DNA of 64,000 nucleotides from Cohnella fermenti (GTDB taxonomy: Bacteria; Bacillota; Bacilli; Paenibacillales; Paenibacillaceae): contig NZ_SSOB01000015.1 of NCBI RefSeq assembly GCF_004801405.1, positions 62,001-126,000 of the forward strand, written 5' to 3'. Shown here in pieces: positions 56,564 to 64,000 of this stretch (the first letter of the stretch is position 1; the number at the start of each line of letters is the position of its first letter). The notes beneath the pieces were generated by a model. It saw only the letters and a list, made by a program, of their open reading frames with translations, was not told the DNA's origin and did not search any database. Made by a program: the position numbers and the translations under genes.

Positions 56564-57430
56564 TTACGTCTTCCCGAAGCGGGAACGGTATCCGCTTGGC
56601 GTCGTGTGGGTGAAGCGCTTGAACATATGGCAGAAGTGCGACAGGTCGCGGAATCCGACCTCGGCCGCCACCGCGATAATCGGCCAGTCGGTCCGGAGCA
56701 GAATCGCCTTCGCCTTGTTAAGGCGCAGCGCAGCCACGTATTCATTGGGCGCGAAGCCGGTTTGGTTTTTGAAGATGCGATACATATAGGAGCGAGACAG
56801 GCGGAATTTGGCCGCGACCTCGTCCATCGGCAGCTCTTCCTGATAATGCTCGGAGAAGTATCGCAGGATCTGCTCCACCTTGACGTCCGCCGCCGATACC
56901 GACCGAGCCGGAGCCGGGCCTCCCGTTCGCAGGCGGGCGATCTCCGCCAGCCCCCGCAGCAGCAGCCCCTTCACGGCGGCTTCGGCATACGGCTCGTGCC
57001 GGGCCAGCTCGTGCTCGAGCTGCAGCAGCAGCTCCTGCAGCATCGCCGCATTGTTCGGCGCAGGCGTCAGACAGAGCAGCCGATCGTCGTCGGGCAAGCT
57101 CCGGTACGCATCCGCAAGCGGAGCATCCGTCTGAAGCAGCTTCTCCCAGTAGTGCTCCTCGATGGACAGCACGAAGCGGTGGAACGGCTCCGATTCCGGC
57201 CGCGACAGATGCAGCCGCATCGGCGGGATGATGAACAAGGCGCCTTCCGCAAGCGGATACATGCGATCCCCTGCGAAGAAGCGCCCCTTGCCCTTGGCGC
57301 ATAAGTAAACCTCGTACCCGTTGTGGGAATGCAGGCCGGGTTGGCGCAGCGTCTCCGTGCGGAAGCTGCAAATAACCGGCGCTCGCTCCAGCATCGAATT
57401 CGTGACGGCATCGACAGCTTCCGAACTCAT
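56564..57430 (-). CDS. AraC-family transcriptional regulator
   Basis: 288 residues. A cupin-like sensor (LHSHNGYEVYLCAKGKGRFFAGDRMYPL) is followed by the AraC DNA-binding domain (VAAKFRLSRSYMYRIFKNQTG, EVGFRDLSHFCHMFKRFTHTTPSGYRSRF). It is divergent from the GH105 gene, which is probably its target. A direct repeat with 21-bp spacing lies between them (57512-57542). ATG 57430 has AAGGGATG upstream. Confidence 0.92.
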   Translation of the reverse strand: MSSEAVDAVTNSMLERAPVICSFRTETLRQPGLHSHNGYEVYLCAKGKGRFFAGDRMYPLAEGALFIIPPMRLHLSRPESEPFHRFVLSIEEHYWEKLLQTDAPLADAYRSLPDDDRLLCLTPAPNNAAMLQELLLQLEHELARHEPYAEAAVKGLLLRGLAEIARLRTGGPAPARSVSAADVKVEQILRYFSEHYQEELPMDEVAAKFRLSRSYMYRIFKNQTGFAPNEYVAALRLNKAKAILLRTDWPIIAVAAEVGFRDLSHFCHMFKRFTHTTPSGYRSRFGKT

Positions 57431-57511
57431 AACATCCCTTCTCTCCCCGGTTCGATTCCTGTTCCCATTCTATCAAATTCGAGCCGAATAGGGAGCCGTT
57501 CGCCAGTAGAC

Positions 57512-57569
57512 AATTCCCCAACTTAAGAAGTGAATTCCCCAAGAGACCCGAGAGGAGGAAGAGTATAGT
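57512..57569 (+). promoter_or_regulatory. AraC-type operator and promoter of the GH105 operon
   Basis: AATTCCCCAA occurs at 57512-57521 and again at 57533-57542, exactly 21 bp apart, the spacing of two AraC-family half-sites on one DNA face. The downstream copy overlaps the -35 position of a TATAGT -10 at 57564-57569, as expected for direct activation. Confidence 0.6.
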
Positions 57570-57614
57570 CGTAGGGGAAGCACGAAGAAGGAAGCATGAG
57601 GAGTTGGGCAAATA

Positions 57615-58685
57615 ATGGGCATTCCGGAGAAAAGCTTGATCGGCGAGCGGGCGCAACGTGTGTATGAACGATTGAACCAAGGAACGGACGGCGAATGGGG
57701 CATGGATCGCAACGCTTGGGATTGGGTGCCCGGCGTTGGCGTCATCTCGCAGTTGGCTTATTACGAGCGCAACGGCAGCCCGGAGATTATCGCGGACCTG
57801 CGCCGCTGGGTCGCGGCCAACCGCCACCGCGCGGGAGCCGTCAACGTGATCAATTCCATGGCGCCTTATGCGATTTTCCCGGCGCTGTATCGCCTGACGG
57901 GAGAGAGCGGACTGCTCGAGGAAGCGAAGCGCATCGGCGATTGGATGCGGTTCGAAGCTCCTCGCACGCGCGGGGGAGCCTGGGAGCACACCGTGACCGA
58001 GGATGCGAGCTTTCCCGAGCAGGTATGGGCCGACACGGTCTTTATGGCGGCGCTGTTCATGTCCAGGCTGGCTCGCGTTACCGGCCAAGAGGAATATGCC
58101 GAAGAGGCAGTGCGGCAGTTGACGCTTCACCTGCGGCAGCTTCAGGACGAAGCGACCGGCGTGCTGTTCCACGGTTGGGATTGCCGTGCGGGCAATCCGC
58201 TGTCCGGAGCCCGCTGGACCCGAGCGAACGCCTGGATTGCGCTCGCGACGCCGATGATGCTCGAAGAGCTGAAGCCGTTCGGGACTATTCCGGACGAGGT
58301 TCCCGAGCGATATCGAACGCTGATGACGGCGCTCGGCCGTTATCAATTGGAGGGCGGCTTATGGCCGACCGTCTTGGACCGCCCCGACTTCTATACCGAG
58401 ACGTCTGGCAGTGCGGGCATTGCCTGCGGCATCCTGTACGGCATCCGTCAGGGATTGCTGGAGCCGAAGCTGCAAGCGGTTGCCGACCGGGCGCTGCCGG
58501 CCGTGCTGGAGCGGATCGGGAGCGACGGGACCGTGACCGGGGTGTCGGGCGGCACGCCGGTGCTTCAAACGGTCGAGCATTACAACGAGGTCCCCTGTTA
58601 TCCGACGCTATACGGACAAGGCTTGGCGCTAATGCTGCTGGCGGAATACAACGGAGCGAAGGGAGTGTCGGGAGATGGCGAATAA
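57615..58685 (+). CDS. Unsaturated rhamnogalacturonyl hydrolase (GH105)
   Basis: 356 residues, cytoplasmic, (alpha/alpha)6 barrel. WGMDRNAWDWVPGVGVISQLAYYERNG, the catalytic-Asp region WADTVFMAALFMSRLARVTG and WTRANAWIALA match the YteR/YesR group. These remove the unsaturated galacturonosyl residue left by rhamnogalacturonan lyase. ATG 57615 follows GAGGAG. First gene after the divergent AraC; the 578-residue protein follows with an 11-base overlap. Confidence 0.9.
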   Translation: MGIPEKSLIGERAQRVYERLNQGTDGEWGMDRNAWDWVPGVGVISQLAYYERNGSPEIIADLRRWVAANRHRAGAVNVINSMAPYAIFPALYRLTGESGLLEEAKRIGDWMRFEAPRTRGGAWEHTVTEDASFPEQVWADTVFMAALFMSRLARVTGQEEYAEEAVRQLTLHLRQLQDEATGVLFHGWDCRAGNPLSGARWTRANAWIALATPMMLEELKPFGTIPDEVPERYRTLMTALGRYQLEGGLWPTVLDRPDFYTETSGSAGIACGILYGIRQGLLEPKLQAVADRALPAVLERIGSDGTVTGVSGGTPVLQTVEHYNEVPCYPTLYGQGLALMLLAEYNGAKGVSGDGE

Positions 58686-60411
58686 CACCATCGATTGGGA
58701 ACAGGAATTCCAGGAGAAGCTGCGTCAGATGCACGAGAGCTACAACCCGGAGAACCGCCTTCTGCGGTGCCCCTTCTCCAGTCCGGGATACCATACGAAG
58801 ATCAAGCAAGCGGACTTCGTGCATCCGACCCGGCAAGCGGCGGATTACGCGCTGGCGCTGCTGGATGGAGGCGATCCCTCCTATCGGCAGCGGGCATTCG
58901 ATATCTTGCAGGTGCTCGTATCCTTGCAGGACCAGGACCCGTCCTCCCCTACGTACGGGATTTGGTCCTGGTTCTGGGAGGAGCCGCTGCCGGAGATGGC
59001 TCCTCCCGACTGGAACTGGGCCGACTTTATCGGCAAGCGCCTGCTGTTTGTCCTGCACCGCCACGATTCGCTGCTGCCGGAGCAACTGAGGCTGGATATT
59101 CGGCAAGCCGTCCGCAACAGCTGCGAAGCGATTATTAAACGGAATATCGGTCCTCACTACACCAATATTGCCATTATGGGCAGCTTCGTCACCATTATTG
59201 CCGGGGAGCTGCTGGAGGACTCCCGTTACCTGGAATACGGCCTGGACCGATTGCGGAAGCTGCTTGATCACACGCGAAGAGAAGGCGCGCTTCAGGAATA
59301 CAACAGCCCGCCCTATAGCTCGATAGCGATTACGGAGCTCTCCGCGATTGCCGTCTGCACCAAGACCGAGCAGGCGCGGCAGATGGCGGAGGAGCTGTTG
59401 GACATCGCATGGGGCATGACGGCCGAGCACTTCCATCCGCTGCTGAAGCAATGGTCCGGCCCGCACGCCCGCTCCTATTCGATCTTCACGGAGCGGGAAC
59501 GGTTGACCTTCCTCCAGATGGCATTCGACGGGCGGCTCGATGTTCTGGAAGGCTCCGAGCCGGCCTACGATCCGGAATGGCACGGGCAGGGCGTACGCTG
59601 TCCGGACAGCTTCCTGCCGTTGTTCGCCGAGTGGAAGGGGAACCGGGAGATCAGCCAGAAGCTTCCCGACGAAGGCATGCCGCTGCAGCGCAAAGCTTAT
59701 ACGTATATGACGCGCGACTATTCGCTGGGGTCGTTTAACCATCAAGCGATGTGGAACCAGTGCCGCAACCTGCAGGCTTACATCGCAGGAGACGGCGGAG
59801 AAGCGATCAGCTTGCGGCTGCGCGTGCTGCATGAGGATTACGACTTCTGCTCGGCCGTTATCCGCACGGAGCAGCGCGGCGGCAATGCCCTGTACGGCAT
59901 TCGCTTCTCGCTCGACGGAGGGGATACCCATGTCAACCTCGATCCGATCCACGGGCGGACGAAGGCCCGCGATCTGCGGATTCGGTTGGAGATCTCCAAC
60001 CGAAGAGGGGCAGGGGCGCCGCGCTGGGAACGGCTCGCGGACAATCGCTACGAGGCGACAATCGGCTCGACGAAGGCGACGGTTACCGGGTTGTTCGCAG
60101 CGATGAGCGGCTTCGGACCGTTCCGTTGGGAGACGTCCGCAGGAACGGTTCAGAGCCGCAGCGGCGAATACGACGGTTCGTTCCTGGACCTGGTGCTGCA
60201 TGCGGGAGAAGAGAGGGAGGTCGACTTCCATGCGATGGAGGAGGCGCTGCTTGGCTTCGCGCTCAGCTTGACCGAGCCGGGGCAGGAGCCGCCGACCGCC
60301 TCCGCGGAACGGCTGCAGGACCGGGTCGGCTTCGAGCTGGCCGACGCTGCGGAGCCGCTCCGCCTGACGCTCGGCGTCAAGCCCGGGCCGGTGGCCGAAT
60401 TGTTCGGCTAA
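58675..60411 (+). CDS. Uncharacterised protein linked to GH105, possible polysaccharide-active enzyme
   Basis: 578 residues, no signal peptide, family not recognised. The first two thirds are mainly helical with Trp/Tyr/Asp-rich segments (SWFWEEPLPEMAPPDWNWADF, NIGPHYTNIAIMGSF, LQEYNSPPYSSIAITELSAI). The last third is beta-rich (LRVLHEDYDFCSAVIRTEQR, NLDPIHGRTKARDLRIRLEI). This alpha-toroid plus beta-sandwich layout occurs in polysaccharide lyases and some glycosidases. It overlaps GH105 by 11 bases, so the two are translationally coupled and probably act on the same substrate. The activity is inference only. Confidence 0.8.
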   Translation: MANNTIDWEQEFQEKLRQMHESYNPENRLLRCPFSSPGYHTKIKQADFVHPTRQAADYALALLDGGDPSYRQRAFDILQVLVSLQDQDPSSPTYGIWSWFWEEPLPEMAPPDWNWADFIGKRLLFVLHRHDSLLPEQLRLDIRQAVRNSCEAIIKRNIGPHYTNIAIMGSFVTIIAGELLEDSRYLEYGLDRLRKLLDHTRREGALQEYNSPPYSSIAITELSAIAVCTKTEQARQMAEELLDIAWGMTAEHFHPLLKQWSGPHARSYSIFTERERLTFLQMAFDGRLDVLEGSEPAYDPEWHGQGVRCPDSFLPLFAEWKGNREISQKLPDEGMPLQRKAYTYMTRDYSLGSFNHQAMWNQCRNLQAYIAGDGGEAISLRLRVLHEDYDFCSAVIRTEQRGGNALYGIRFSLDGGDTHVNLDPIHGRTKARDLRIRLEISNRRGAGAPRWERLADNRYEATIGSTKATVTGLFAAMSGFGPFRWETSAGTVQSRSGEYDGSFLDLVLHAGEEREVDFHAMEEALLGFALSLTEPGQEPPTASAERLQDRVGFELADAAEPLRLTLGVKPGPVAELFG

Positions 60412-60443
60412 GTTCGTTCGGGCGATGGAGCGCCGAAGTGACC

Positions 60444-60499
60444 AAGCATCCAGGCATCCAGGTATCTAGGCGTCCAAGCATCTAAGCATCTAAGCATCT
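60444..60499 (+). repeat. 8-bp tandem repeat, seven copies
   Basis: Seven copies of an 8-bp unit, AAGCATCT with variants AGGCATCC, AGGTATCT and AGGCGTCC, just after the 578-residue gene. Non-coding. Confidence 0.85.
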
Positions 60500-60511
60500 G
60501 GAGTCTGCATG

Positions 60512-60545
60512 GCCCTTCCGGCATATTATCGCCGGAGGGCTTTTT
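60512..60545 (+). terminator. Terminator of the GH105 operon
   Basis: GCCCTTCCGGC (60512-60522) pairs with GCCGGAGGGC (60531-60540, one bulged T), followed by T5. Confidence 0.9.
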
Positions 60546-60677
60546 GCGAATGGCGCACCTAGCCAGATAAGTTCCGAATCCCTTTATCCTGTCTGACGCC
60601 TGCGCCAAGCTTCTCTCGCCATCTGAGGCTGCCAAATCCGCACCGATGTCGCCGAAGCCGCAGGAGGCCGGGAATGT

Positions 60678-60847
60678 ATGTGAAAATCCACATTGGAGCA
60701 ACGCGATAACGGGCAGTTTGGGCGATTGTATGTGAAAAATAGCATACATCCGAAAAATCCCGGCTCGTTTTGCCGGATGTATGCTAAAAACCATATAAAA
60801 TGCTGCAATTCCTCCCAAACCAAGCCGACGAATGCGAAAAACCGCAC
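60678..60847 (+). repeat. Phased hairpin array 4 (four units, 51-52 bp period)
   Basis: Units start at 60678, 60730, 60781 and 60832 (spacings 52, 51, 51), the same as array 1. The between-unit sequences also match array 1, for example CGATAACGGGCAGTTTGGGCG. The unit bodies vary: ATGTGAAAATCCACAT, ATGTGAAAAATAGCAT, ATGCTAAAAACCATAT, ATGCGAAAAACCGCAC. Confidence 0.8.
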
Positions 60848-60980
60848 AAAACCGCAAACGTCCTCGGGCCGGGAGGGGCTGGCATTCTTTTGAATGGCAG
60901 CCCCGCCGCTCTGGCTCTGGCATATGAGGCGATTCGTTGATATACTGATCTGCATCCGAAGGAGAGTGAGGAGGCGGTAC

Positions 60981-63269
60981 ATGAAGCCAAACATAACGAA
61001 CCGGATCATGCTCATCTACGGAGGCGTGCTCCTTGTCATCATTACGCTGACCGTCTTGCTGTCTTATCTGGGGACGGTGCGCGGCTTGCGCGATCAATTG
61101 AAGGAGACGAATTACGCGCTGCTGAACCAGATTATCGAGAAGATGGATCGCAGCTTCGCACAGATCGAGAAGGATTTGCTCCAACTGACGAGCGAGCTCG
61201 AATTTGTGTATTTTATGAACGACAGCTACGAAGGAACCGCGCAGAAGTACGCCAACTTCTATGCCCTGAACAATAAGATGAGCAAGTTTATGAGCCGCAA
61301 CCTGCAGTTCTCGTCCATTTACGTCTATTCTTCTGTAAGCGGTAACATATTGACCCAGGACAGCTATATAGATATCGACCAATCGAATAATCAATGGATT
61401 GCCGATTATCTCGACATGAACGGCTACTTCAAGTGGCTGCCGACGCATTCGATTACGAACGGGTACGCCAAGGAGAACGTCGTAACCTTGATCCGCTCCT
61501 ACCCGGCGATCAGCAAGCCCGGCTTCCGCACGGGGCTGCTGGCCGTCAACATGAAGGAGAGCGAGCTGTACCAGATGATTCGGGATATTTATTCCGAAGG
61601 CTACAAGGGGCAGACGCTGGTCATCGACAGCGAAGGCAATGTCGTCACTCACGACGACAAGAGCAAGCTGACGAGCCGGCTGGCGGACAAGCCGTACGTG
61701 CAGCAAGTGCTGGCCGGGCCTGCCGAGGGCTCCTTCGAGATGACGATCGAAGGCGACAAGCAGACGGTGTTCTACGCCACTTCCGCCTACACCGGCTGGA
61801 AGGTCGTCAGTATTATTCCGGAGAGCCAGGTGTACCGTCCGCTGACCGTTATGCGCAATCTGCTGATCGGCTTCGCGTCCGCGATGCTGGCGATCGGATT
61901 TGTTGTCCTGTTTATCGTCAGCCGCCGGACGATCCGGCCGTTCGACCGGTTGATCGGACGGCTGTCGGGCAAGTACCACGCGATCCCGAAGCCGGCGGGG
62001 GGAGGCGCGTCGTACCTCGAGCATGTGTTCGACGAGCTGTTCCACGACCGGGAGGTGCTGGAGCGGCAAGTGCGGGAGTCCAAGCCGATGATCAAGTGGC
62101 GGATCGTCATGGATATGCTGACCGGCCATCGCGCCGAATACTCGGCCGTCCATCATCAATTGGAGTTCGCCGGGGTGAAGCTGCATCCGGAGCGGATCGT
62201 CGTCTGCGCGGCGGAGATCGGCAAGGAGGGCGGCATCGCCTCCAAGGACGAGACGCTGTACACGTATGCGCTGTGCAACGTGGCGGAGGAGATCGTCAAT
62301 GCGGAATATGCCGGCGCGGCGATCGATGCCGGAGGAGGCCACGCAGCGCTGCTGTTCAGCTTCCCGGACGGAGATTCGGCGCAGAACCTGATGCGCGTCA
62401 CCACGCTGCTCGAGCAGATCCAGGACGTGATGCAGCGGCAGGTCGGCGTGTCGGTGACCGTCGGCGTCGGCAGTTGCTGTACGGAGTTGAAGAAGCTTCC
62501 GGAGAGCTACGGCGAAGCCCAGTTCGCCCTCCGCTACAAAATGGTGACAGGACCGAACACCCTCATTCTGATCGATGACCTCAAGCCGCCCTCCGACCAG
62601 GACTATTACCGGTTTATGCGCTCGATAGACCGCATCTGCGACGAGCTTAAGCAGGCGGAGCGCGAGCAACTGAAGGCGATGGTCGACGAGCTTTATTCGG
62701 AGGCGGTCGGCGTCGGTCTGTTGCCGGAGCTGATCCGGCAATTCTCCTTCGAGCTGCTGATGCGCTTGATGCAGGCGGTCGAATCGCTCGGCATCGCCAC
62801 CGAGCCGATACGCGTTCGCAACAGCAATCTGTACGAGCGTATCCAGCAATGCGACAATTGGCGGCAGGCCGAGGATCTTGTGCAGTCGTTCCTCGGCGAG
62901 CTGATAGACGAGCTTGAAGCGAAGCGGAGCCAACGCGGGCGCAACGATACGATCGAGCTGATCCGCGAGTATATCGGCGAATGCTACGGCGACAGCGGAT
63001 TGTCGCTGGACCGGCTCGCCGAGCGATTTAATCTCAACCCCGCCTACATCAGCCGCTTGTTCAAGATACACGCCCAGACGAATTTTATCGACTACCTGAT
63101 CGAGACCCGAATCAACGCCGCGAAGCAACTGCTCAAGGATCGTTCCGTGCGGGTGAACGAGATTTCGCATAAGGTCGGTTATACGAACAGCCGCAGCTTT
63201 ATGCGCAGCTTCAAGAACTATACCGGGCTGACGCCGACGGAATACCGCGAGCGTTTCCCGGATTCATAA
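60981..63269 (+). CDS. Membrane-bound AraC-family regulator (YesS-like)
   Basis: 762 residues, close to B. subtilis YesS. An N-terminal helix (about 9-30), an extracellular sensor of Cache type (about 40-290), a second helix (MRNLLIGFASAMLAIGFVVLFIV), a cytoplasmic linker, a degenerate cyclase-like region, and a C-terminal AraC DNA-binding domain (LAERFNLNPAYISRLFKIHAQ, VGYTNSRSFMRSFKNYTGLTPTEYRERF). YesS-like proteins sense oligosaccharides outside the cell and activate rhamnogalacturonan genes. It sits between GH105 and the permease gene. ATG 60981 follows GAGGAGG. Confidence 0.9.
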   Translation: MKPNITNRIMLIYGGVLLVIITLTVLLSYLGTVRGLRDQLKETNYALLNQIIEKMDRSFAQIEKDLLQLTSELEFVYFMNDSYEGTAQKYANFYALNNKMSKFMSRNLQFSSIYVYSSVSGNILTQDSYIDIDQSNNQWIADYLDMNGYFKWLPTHSITNGYAKENVVTLIRSYPAISKPGFRTGLLAVNMKESELYQMIRDIYSEGYKGQTLVIDSEGNVVTHDDKSKLTSRLADKPYVQQVLAGPAEGSFEMTIEGDKQTVFYATSAYTGWKVVSIIPESQVYRPLTVMRNLLIGFASAMLAIGFVVLFIVSRRTIRPFDRLIGRLSGKYHAIPKPAGGGASYLEHVFDELFHDREVLERQVRESKPMIKWRIVMDMLTGHRAEYSAVHHQLEFAGVKLHPERIVVCAAEIGKEGGIASKDETLYTYALCNVAEEIVNAEYAGAAIDAGGGHAALLFSFPDGDSAQNLMRVTTLLEQIQDVMQRQVGVSVTVGVGSCCTELKKLPESYGEAQFALRYKMVTGPNTLILIDDLKPPSDQDYYRFMRSIDRICDELKQAEREQLKAMVDELYSEAVGVGLLPELIRQFSFELLMRLMQAVESLGIATEPIRVRNSNLYERIQQCDNWRQAEDLVQSFLGELIDELEAKRSQRGRNDTIELIREYIGECYGDSGLSLDRLAERFNLNPAYISRLFKIHAQTNFIDYLIETRINAAKQLLKDRSVRVNEISHKVGYTNSRSFMRSFKNYTGLTPTEYRERFPDS

Positions 63270-63280
63270 GCCGCTCTATC

Positions 63281-63314
63281 GCCTTTCCGCGCTCCCTGCG
63301 GAAGGGCTTTTTTT
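63281..63314 (+). terminator. Terminator of the YesS-like gene
   Basis: GCCTTTCCGC (63281-63290) pairs with GCGGAAGGGC (63298-63307, one mismatch or G-U), followed by T7. Confidence 0.9.
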
Positions 63315-63360
63315 ATTGCCGAAGGGGGGCAAGGACAAAGGATGTCGCCCAGGTAAATAG

Positions 63361-63399
63361 TTGTCACCTGCCGTTTGTCAAGAATGGCTACCGGTGTCA
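63361..63399. promoter_or_regulatory. Three TGTCA direct repeats upstream of the permease
   Basis: TTGTCA at 63361 and 63375 and GTGTCA at 63394 lie in the promoter region of the last gene. They could be activator sites for the YesS-like regulator; spacing is irregular (14 and 19 bp). Confidence 0.25.
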
Positions 63400-63473
63400 A
63401 AAGCTATCTGTAGCGCCGTTGCGGCCGCCGCGGCTATGATCGGGTTGCCAGTGATTCGGAAAGGGTGAGCATC

Positions 63474-64000
63474 ATGAGCGGAACCAAATCGGAACTCGCA
63501 GCATTCGCAACAGACAGAGATGAGGTGATCGTCCGCCGCCAGTCGCGATGGAAGAGAGTCGCGCAAGACCGTTCCTTATACGTCATGCTGCTTCCTGTAA
63601 TCGCCTTCTACCTATTGTTTAAGTACGCTCCCATGGGCGGGGAGATTATCGCCTTCAAGAATTACCGCTTCGTCGACGGCATTCTCGGCAGCGACTGGGT
63701 CGGGCTTAAGCACTTCAGGCTGCTGTTCCAAAGCCCGGACTTCTGGAGGGTGCTGCGCAACACGCTTCTGTTGAACGTGTACAGCCTTGTTCTGGGATTC
63801 CCCGCCCCGATCCTGCTGGCCCTCATGTTAAATGAAGTTCGCAAGGAATTGTTTAAGCGCGTCATTCAGAACCTGCTGTACATTCCCCACTTTATCTCTT
63901 GGGCGGTGCTGGGAGGCATTCTGATCGCGGTTCTGTCGCCGAGCACGGGAGTTGTCAACTTCGTCTTGGAACGCGTATTCGGATTGGAGCCGATCTACTT
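63474..64000 (+). CDS. Carbohydrate ABC transporter permease, LplB type, 5' part
   Basis: About 175 residues are visible before the window ends. MLLPVIAFYLLFKYAPMGGEIIAFKNYRF, LALMLNEVRKELFKRVIQNLLYIPHFISW and VVNFVLERVFG are typical of LplB-like permeases. ATG 63474 is preceded by GGAAAGGGTGAGC. The gene has a 25-residue Arg-rich extension before the first helix. Given the GH105 and YesS-like neighbours, it probably imports rhamnogalacturonan oligosaccharides, with YtcP-like permease and binding-protein genes expected just beyond the window. Confidence 0.88.
   Translation, partial: MSGTKSELAAFATDRDEVIVRRQSRWKRVAQDRSLYVMLLPVIAFYLLFKYAPMGGEIIAFKNYRFVDGILGSDWVGLKHFRLLFQSPDFWRVLRNTLLLNVYSLVLGFPAPILLALMLNEVRKELFKRVIQNLLYIPHFISWAVLGGILIAVLSPSTGVVNFVLERVFGLEPIY

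Noticed and set aside
60408..63170. Long minus-strand frame opposite the YesS-like regulator
   Set aside because: Its product has no recognisable domain and it crosses a terminator and the phased array, whereas the plus strand encodes a full sensor and AraC domain.

Overview
The window looks like chromosome from a high-GC (roughly 60%) member of the Paenibacillaceae, of the Paenibacillus or Cohnella type. The signs are three S-layer-homology (SLH) anchored surface proteins, LplB/YtcP-type sugar permeases, YesS-like membrane AraC regulators, strong AGGAGG ribosome-binding sites with frequent TTG and GTG starts, and Bacillus-style sigma-A promoters and intrinsic terminators. This placement is inferred from family recognition, not from a search.

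Layout. 1-4794: end of a BNR-repeat protein, then a sialate-O-acetylesterase-like/GH95 fucosidase fusion. 4853-7216 (minus): transglutaminase-like lipoprotein. 7217-7934: a candidate small RNA, a phased hairpin array and a 12-bp repeat tract, ahead of an Rpn-family nuclease. 9154-16002: beta-1,4-galactan locus with two sugar permeases, an SLH-anchored GH53 galactanase and a secreted GH53. 16239-22861: LOG-family hydrolase, LysR regulator, and a divergent binding protein/permease/ATPase/metallophosphoesterase operon. 22862-24320: 1.4 kb of repeats. 24321-27027 (minus): glutamate-1-semialdehyde aminomutase and an LCP cell-wall ligase. 27227-30400: three-gene ABC-2 exporter and a Bcp peroxiredoxin. 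30538-35415: RCC1/FIVAR/SLH surface protein. 35727-37268: guaA. 37438-43910: hybrid histidine kinase, TerD-VWA protein, AraC regulator, aldo/keto reductase. 44643-46319: guanine-riboswitch-controlled purine permease. 46537-56503: MalT/BTAD activator and a 2238-residue SLH surface protein. 56564-64000: rhamnogalacturonan-type locus (AraC, GH105, an unrecognised 578-residue protein, YesS-like regulator, start of an LplB permease).

How it fits together. The two ends and 9-16 kb are pectin side-chain and backbone degradation: galactan (GH53), fucosylated or acetylated side chains (GH95 plus esterase) and unsaturated rhamnogalacturonan disaccharides (GH105). Permeases import the products and probably share an ATPase encoded elsewhere. 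The SLH proteins need secondary cell-wall polymer as anchor, which is also the kind of substrate an LCP enzyme attaches.

The most unusual signal is a family of short A5- or T5-loop palindromes repeated every 51-52 bp. It occurs at four intergenic sites (7.6, 23.2, 44.1 and 60.7 kb), with a related variant in the hemL leader at 25.7 kb. I know no named element with this architecture. Other points worth attention are a promoter-plus-terminator small RNA candidate, an 11-bp direct repeat that looks like the operator of the BTAD activator, a 21-bp-spaced AraC-type operator, and a 5-codon leader ORF in front of the hybrid kinase.
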